From Methylococcaceae bacterium UBA662 (lineage in GTDB: Bacteria > Pseudomonadota > Gammaproteobacteria > Methylococcales > Methylomonadaceae): a stretch of DNA of 64,000 nt. A program made the translations under genes and the position numbers. This document shows, piece after piece, positions 61,647-64,000 of the stretch. The stretch covers positions 78,483-142,482 of the forward strand of contig DBNW01000053.1 of NCBI GenBank assembly GCA_002299425.1, written 5' to 3'. The stretch's first letter is position 1. Every line of letters starts with the position of its first letter. A model generated the notes under the pieces. It had not been told where the DNA came from. It worked only from the letters and a program-made list of their open reading frames with translations, and searched no databases.

Positions 61647-63338
61647 TCAAGTGACGGGTTCAACGCCCGCATTGGCGTGGTTCAACATTTCTTCGGCATG
61701 GGCTAAGGTGTTGGCGGTGATGTTGACCCCACCCAACATGCGGGCGATTTCCTCCACCCGCTCGCCGTCGGACAACAGCCTGACATTCGATGAAGTGATG
61801 TCGGTCTGATGGTTTTTTTCCACATAAAGATGATGGTGCGCTTGGGCGGCGACTTGCGGCAAGTGGGTCACGCACAGCACTTGCCGGTTTTGGCTCAGGC
61901 TCCGCAATTTTTGCCCGACGATTTCGGCGATGCCGCCGCCAATGCCGGAATCCACCTCGTCGAAAATCATGGTCAGCGTGGTCTTATCGTTTGCAGTCGT
62001 CACCTGGATGGCCAAGCTGATGCGCGACAATTCGCCGCCGGAGGCGACTTTCGCCAACGGTTTAGGCGGCATCCCTGGGTTGGCGCTGACCATGAAACAG
62101 ACGTGATCCTGGCCGTTGGGTTTGGGTGCCTCGCCGGGCAGCGGTTCGATAGCCACCAAAAACTCGCCCTGCGGCATGCCCAATTCCTTAATCATCGCCG
62201 AGATTTGCCGTTGCAGGCGATCGCCACCGCTGCGGCGCTGCTGGCTTAATTGGCTGGCCAAGGCATGGTAGTCCGTCAATAACTGGGCCGTGCGGGTCTG
62301 TAATTCCCCGATACGCTCGCCGCTGTGGGTCAGTGCGCCCCATTCCTGCTCCAATTTGGCGAGCTGGGCTGGCAACCCCTCCGGCTTGATCTGATGCTTA
62401 CGGCTTAAGGCATGGAGGATAGCCAACTGGTTTTCCAGCTCCGCCATCCGCACCGGGTCGGCCTCTTGGCTGTCCAAAAAACGCCGCAGTTGCAGTGCAG
62501 CTTCTTCCGTTTGGATTTTCGCTTCCGTCAAAAGAGTTACGATTGCTGGCAATTCCGGGGCGTAATGAGCGATGTGCTGAAGCCCGCAAACGCTACGGTT
62601 GAGTGTGCTAGTGGCGGACACCGCATCGTTCTCATAAAGCCCATCTAACACTGCTTGGCCAGTTTGCAGAATTTGCCCTAAATTAGCCAAGCGGCCGTGT
62701 TCTTCCGATAAGGCCGCGTAATCGAACAGTTTCATGTCCCATTGCTGCAATTCGTCGATTTGGTAACGCAGCAATTCTTCCCGCTCGGTTTGGTCGGCAC
62801 TGGCCTTGATTAAGGCCGACAGTTCCTTGTACGCCTGATGCCACTGCCGGTGACACGCGTTCAGTTCGTCCAACAACGCCGGGTTGCCGGCAAACGCATC
62901 TAACAGCCGGCGTTGTTCGTCCGCGTTCAACAGTGTCAAATGGGCGTGCTGGCCGTGGATTTCCACCAGCTTGCCGCTGAGTTGCTGCAACGCTTGCAGG
63001 GTGACGGGACGGTTGTTGATGTAAGCCTTGGAGCGCCCGTCCTGATTCACCACCCGCCGCACCAGGCAATGCGGTCCGTCATCCAGTTCATGCGCTTGCA
63101 GCCAAAGCCGGGCGGACTCGGCATCGGCCAAGTCAAATTCCAGGTTGATTTCCGCGCGCTTGCTGTCGGGCCGCACATAGCCGGAATCGGCGCGGTCGCC
63201 CAAGGCCAGCCCTAAGGCCGTCAACAAAATGGACTTGCCGGCACCGGTTTCGCCGGTCAGCACCGACATGCCTTGGGTTAGGTCAAGGTCTAGGGCTTTT
63301 ACGACCGCTAAGTCAAGGATGGAGAGATTCGTCAGCAT
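61647..63338 (-). CDS. recN: DNA repair protein RecN
   Basis: RecN is an SMC-like ATPase that acts early in double-strand break repair. The 563-residue protein (E. coli 553) has Walker A GETGAGKSILLTALG (about residues 31-38), a central coiled-coil pair (about 165-345; ASADQTEREELLRYQIDEL), the signature ASGGELSRISLAIQ and Walker B TMIFDEVDSGIGGGIAE. VLCVTHLPQVAAQAHHHLYV closes the ATPase head. The ATG (complement 63336-63338) overlaps the nadK stop by 7 bp, so the two are translated together. In E. coli recN is SOS controlled; I see no LexA box in front of it because it is inside nadK. Confidence 0.96.
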   Translation of the reverse strand: MLTNLSILDLAVVKALDLDLTQGMSVLTGETGAGKSILLTALGLALGDRADSGYVRPDSKRAEINLEFDLADAESARLWLQAHELDDGPHCLVRRVVNQDGRSKAYINNRPVTLQALQQLSGKLVEIHGQHAHLTLLNADEQRRLLDAFAGNPALLDELNACHRQWHQAYKELSALIKASADQTEREELLRYQIDELQQWDMKLFDYAALSEEHGRLANLGQILQTGQAVLDGLYENDAVSATSTLNRSVCGLQHIAHYAPELPAIVTLLTEAKIQTEEAALQLRRFLDSQEADPVRMAELENQLAILHALSRKHQIKPEGLPAQLAKLEQEWGALTHSGERIGELQTRTAQLLTDYHALASQLSQQRRSGGDRLQRQISAMIKELGMPQGEFLVAIEPLPGEAPKPNGQDHVCFMVSANPGMPPKPLAKVASGGELSRISLAIQVTTANDKTTLTMIFDEVDSGIGGGIAEIVGQKLRSLSQNRQVLCVTHLPQVAAQAHHHLYVEKNHQTDITSSNVRLLSDGERVEEIARMLGGVNITANTLAHAEEMLNHANAGVEPVT

Positions 63339-64000
63339 TGTGGGTTGGGGTAGCCGCTGCTCCAGCTTAATTTTTCCCTGAGGATGCGGAAAAAATCATG
63401 GCCTTCTGGGTGCAGAATTCTAATCGGTTTTAGTTCTTTTTTGATTAAAATTTTGTCACTAATCAGCACTTGCGGGATTTCGATATGGTCGCACGTCACT
63501 AAAGCATTGATTTGTTTGGTTTGGCAGAAACTAATGGCAATCTCGCAGCTATCACTGATGACAATCGGTCGGTTGGATAAGGTATGCGGATTCAGCGGCA
63601 CCAACACCAGCGCATTCAACGACGGTGAAATAATCGGCCCGCCCGCCGACAAGGAATACGCCGTCGAGCCGGTTGGCGTGGAGATGATGAGACCATCGGA
63701 ACGCTGCGAATTCAGGAACACGCCGTCGATTTTGGTGACGATTTCAATCATGCTCGGGGTGATCCAGCGATGCACCACCACTTCGTTGACGGCGGTTTCT
63801 TCGTGAATCACCGCCCCTGCCCGAACAATTTGCGCCCGCAATAGGTAACGCTTTTCTTCGGTGCAATGGCCCTGCAGGATGCGCTGCAATTTATCGGGCA
63901 GGTCGCCGGGTGAAATGTCCACCAAAAACCCCAACCGGCCAAGATTAATACCAATGATGGGGATGTCGTAGGCAACGATGGCGCGGGTCGCCGCCAAAAA
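63332..64000 (-). CDS. nadK: NAD kinase, 5' end beyond window edge
   Basis: NadK phosphorylates NAD+ to NADP+. The reading frame enters from beyond the window edge with FLAATRAIV, the residues that normally follow the GGDGT catalytic loop, so roughly the first 70 residues are missing; the Met near 63997 is not a start. Conserved parts are GINLGRLGFLVDI, TAVNEVVVHR, GLIISTPTGSTAYSLSAGGP (the NAD-binding signature) and LVPLNPHTLSNRPIVI. It is followed by recN with a 7-bp overlap, an order common in gammaproteobacteria (nadK-recN). Confidence 0.95.
   Translation of the reverse strand, partial: FLAATRAIVAYDIPIIGINLGRLGFLVDISPGDLPDKLQRILQGHCTEEKRYLLRAQIVRAGAVIHEETAVNEVVVHRWITPSMIEIVTKIDGVFLNSQRSDGLIISTPTGSTAYSLSAGGPIISPSLNALVLVPLNPHTLSNRPIVISDSCEIAISFCQTKQINALVTCDHIEIPQVLISDKILIKKELKPIRILHPEGHDFFRILREKLSWSSGYPNPQC

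Noticed and set aside
61640..63340. LexA box for recN.
   Set aside because: recN starts inside nadK and no CTG-N10-CAG element was seen just upstream; SOS control, if any, would act at the nadK promoter outside the window.

Overview
The window looks like chromosomal DNA of a gammaproteobacterial methanotroph (order Methylococcales, type I). The clearest marker is a pair at 48039-50975. It encodes a secreted CorA/MopE-like copper protein with a Trp-Thr-His motif and a large di-haem CorB/SACCP-like cytochrome c peroxidase, a combination known from copper-starved methanotrophs. A gnd-zwf-pgl cluster, a PEP-CTERM protein, a TIGR04073-like protein and gammaproteobacterial housekeeping genes (purB, recG, glnS, htpG, recN, nadK) fit this. 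The genus is not resolved. I see no rRNA, CRISPR array, transposase, integrase or prophage; the window is mostly ordinary core genome with accessory patches.

Layout. 1-6360: 3' part of purB is cut by the window edge, then a small membrane protein made of two tandem copies of one unit, tRNA-Leu(CAA), ridA-recG-ubiC, a lipoprotein and a YgjP-type metalloprotease. 6490-16240: a YccA/BI-1 membrane protein, a TIGR04073-like protein, a NarL-type response regulator, a giant DUF748/AsmA-like protein, a secreted ExeM/NucH-type nuclease and a PEP-CTERM protein. 16239-24000: glnS, a TgpA-like transglutaminase, and a two-gene partner-switching module (CBS-PP2C-HATPase plus STAS-STAS-PhnD). 24031-30268: a four-gene operon of a multidomain glycosyltransferase, two sulfotransferases and lpxD. 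30580-37780: two identical tRNA-Phe genes, an isolated recC, then gnd-zwf-pgl, which provide the oxidative pentose phosphate branch (the dissimilatory RuMP cycle in methanotrophs). 37982-47664: an MscK-like channel, an ABC-F protein, heat-shock htpG with a consensus sigma-32 promoter, a TM2 protein, a universal stress protein and an unknown protein.

47665-60592 is the most interesting stretch. The corA-corB pair is preceded by a sigma-54-type -24/-12 promoter with repeated TGCCCTG boxes upstream, and a strong hairpin lies between the two genes. CstA and its small YbdD partner follow, then a retropepsin-like protein. A 66-aa membrane protein then has its own sigma-54-type promoter and strong ribosome binding site, with three palindromes in the divergent region shared with an ATP-grasp-like gene. 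A five-gene metal cluster ends this stretch: a stand-alone cysteine-rich metal-binding domain, a YtxH-like protein, an HMA-like membrane protein, a CopA-type ATPase and a TauE/SafE/DsbD_2 protein. Copper scavenging and copper export therefore sit within about 12 kb. The window ends with aguA, recN and a truncated nadK.

All assignments come from reading the sequence and from memory of protein families; no database search was possible.
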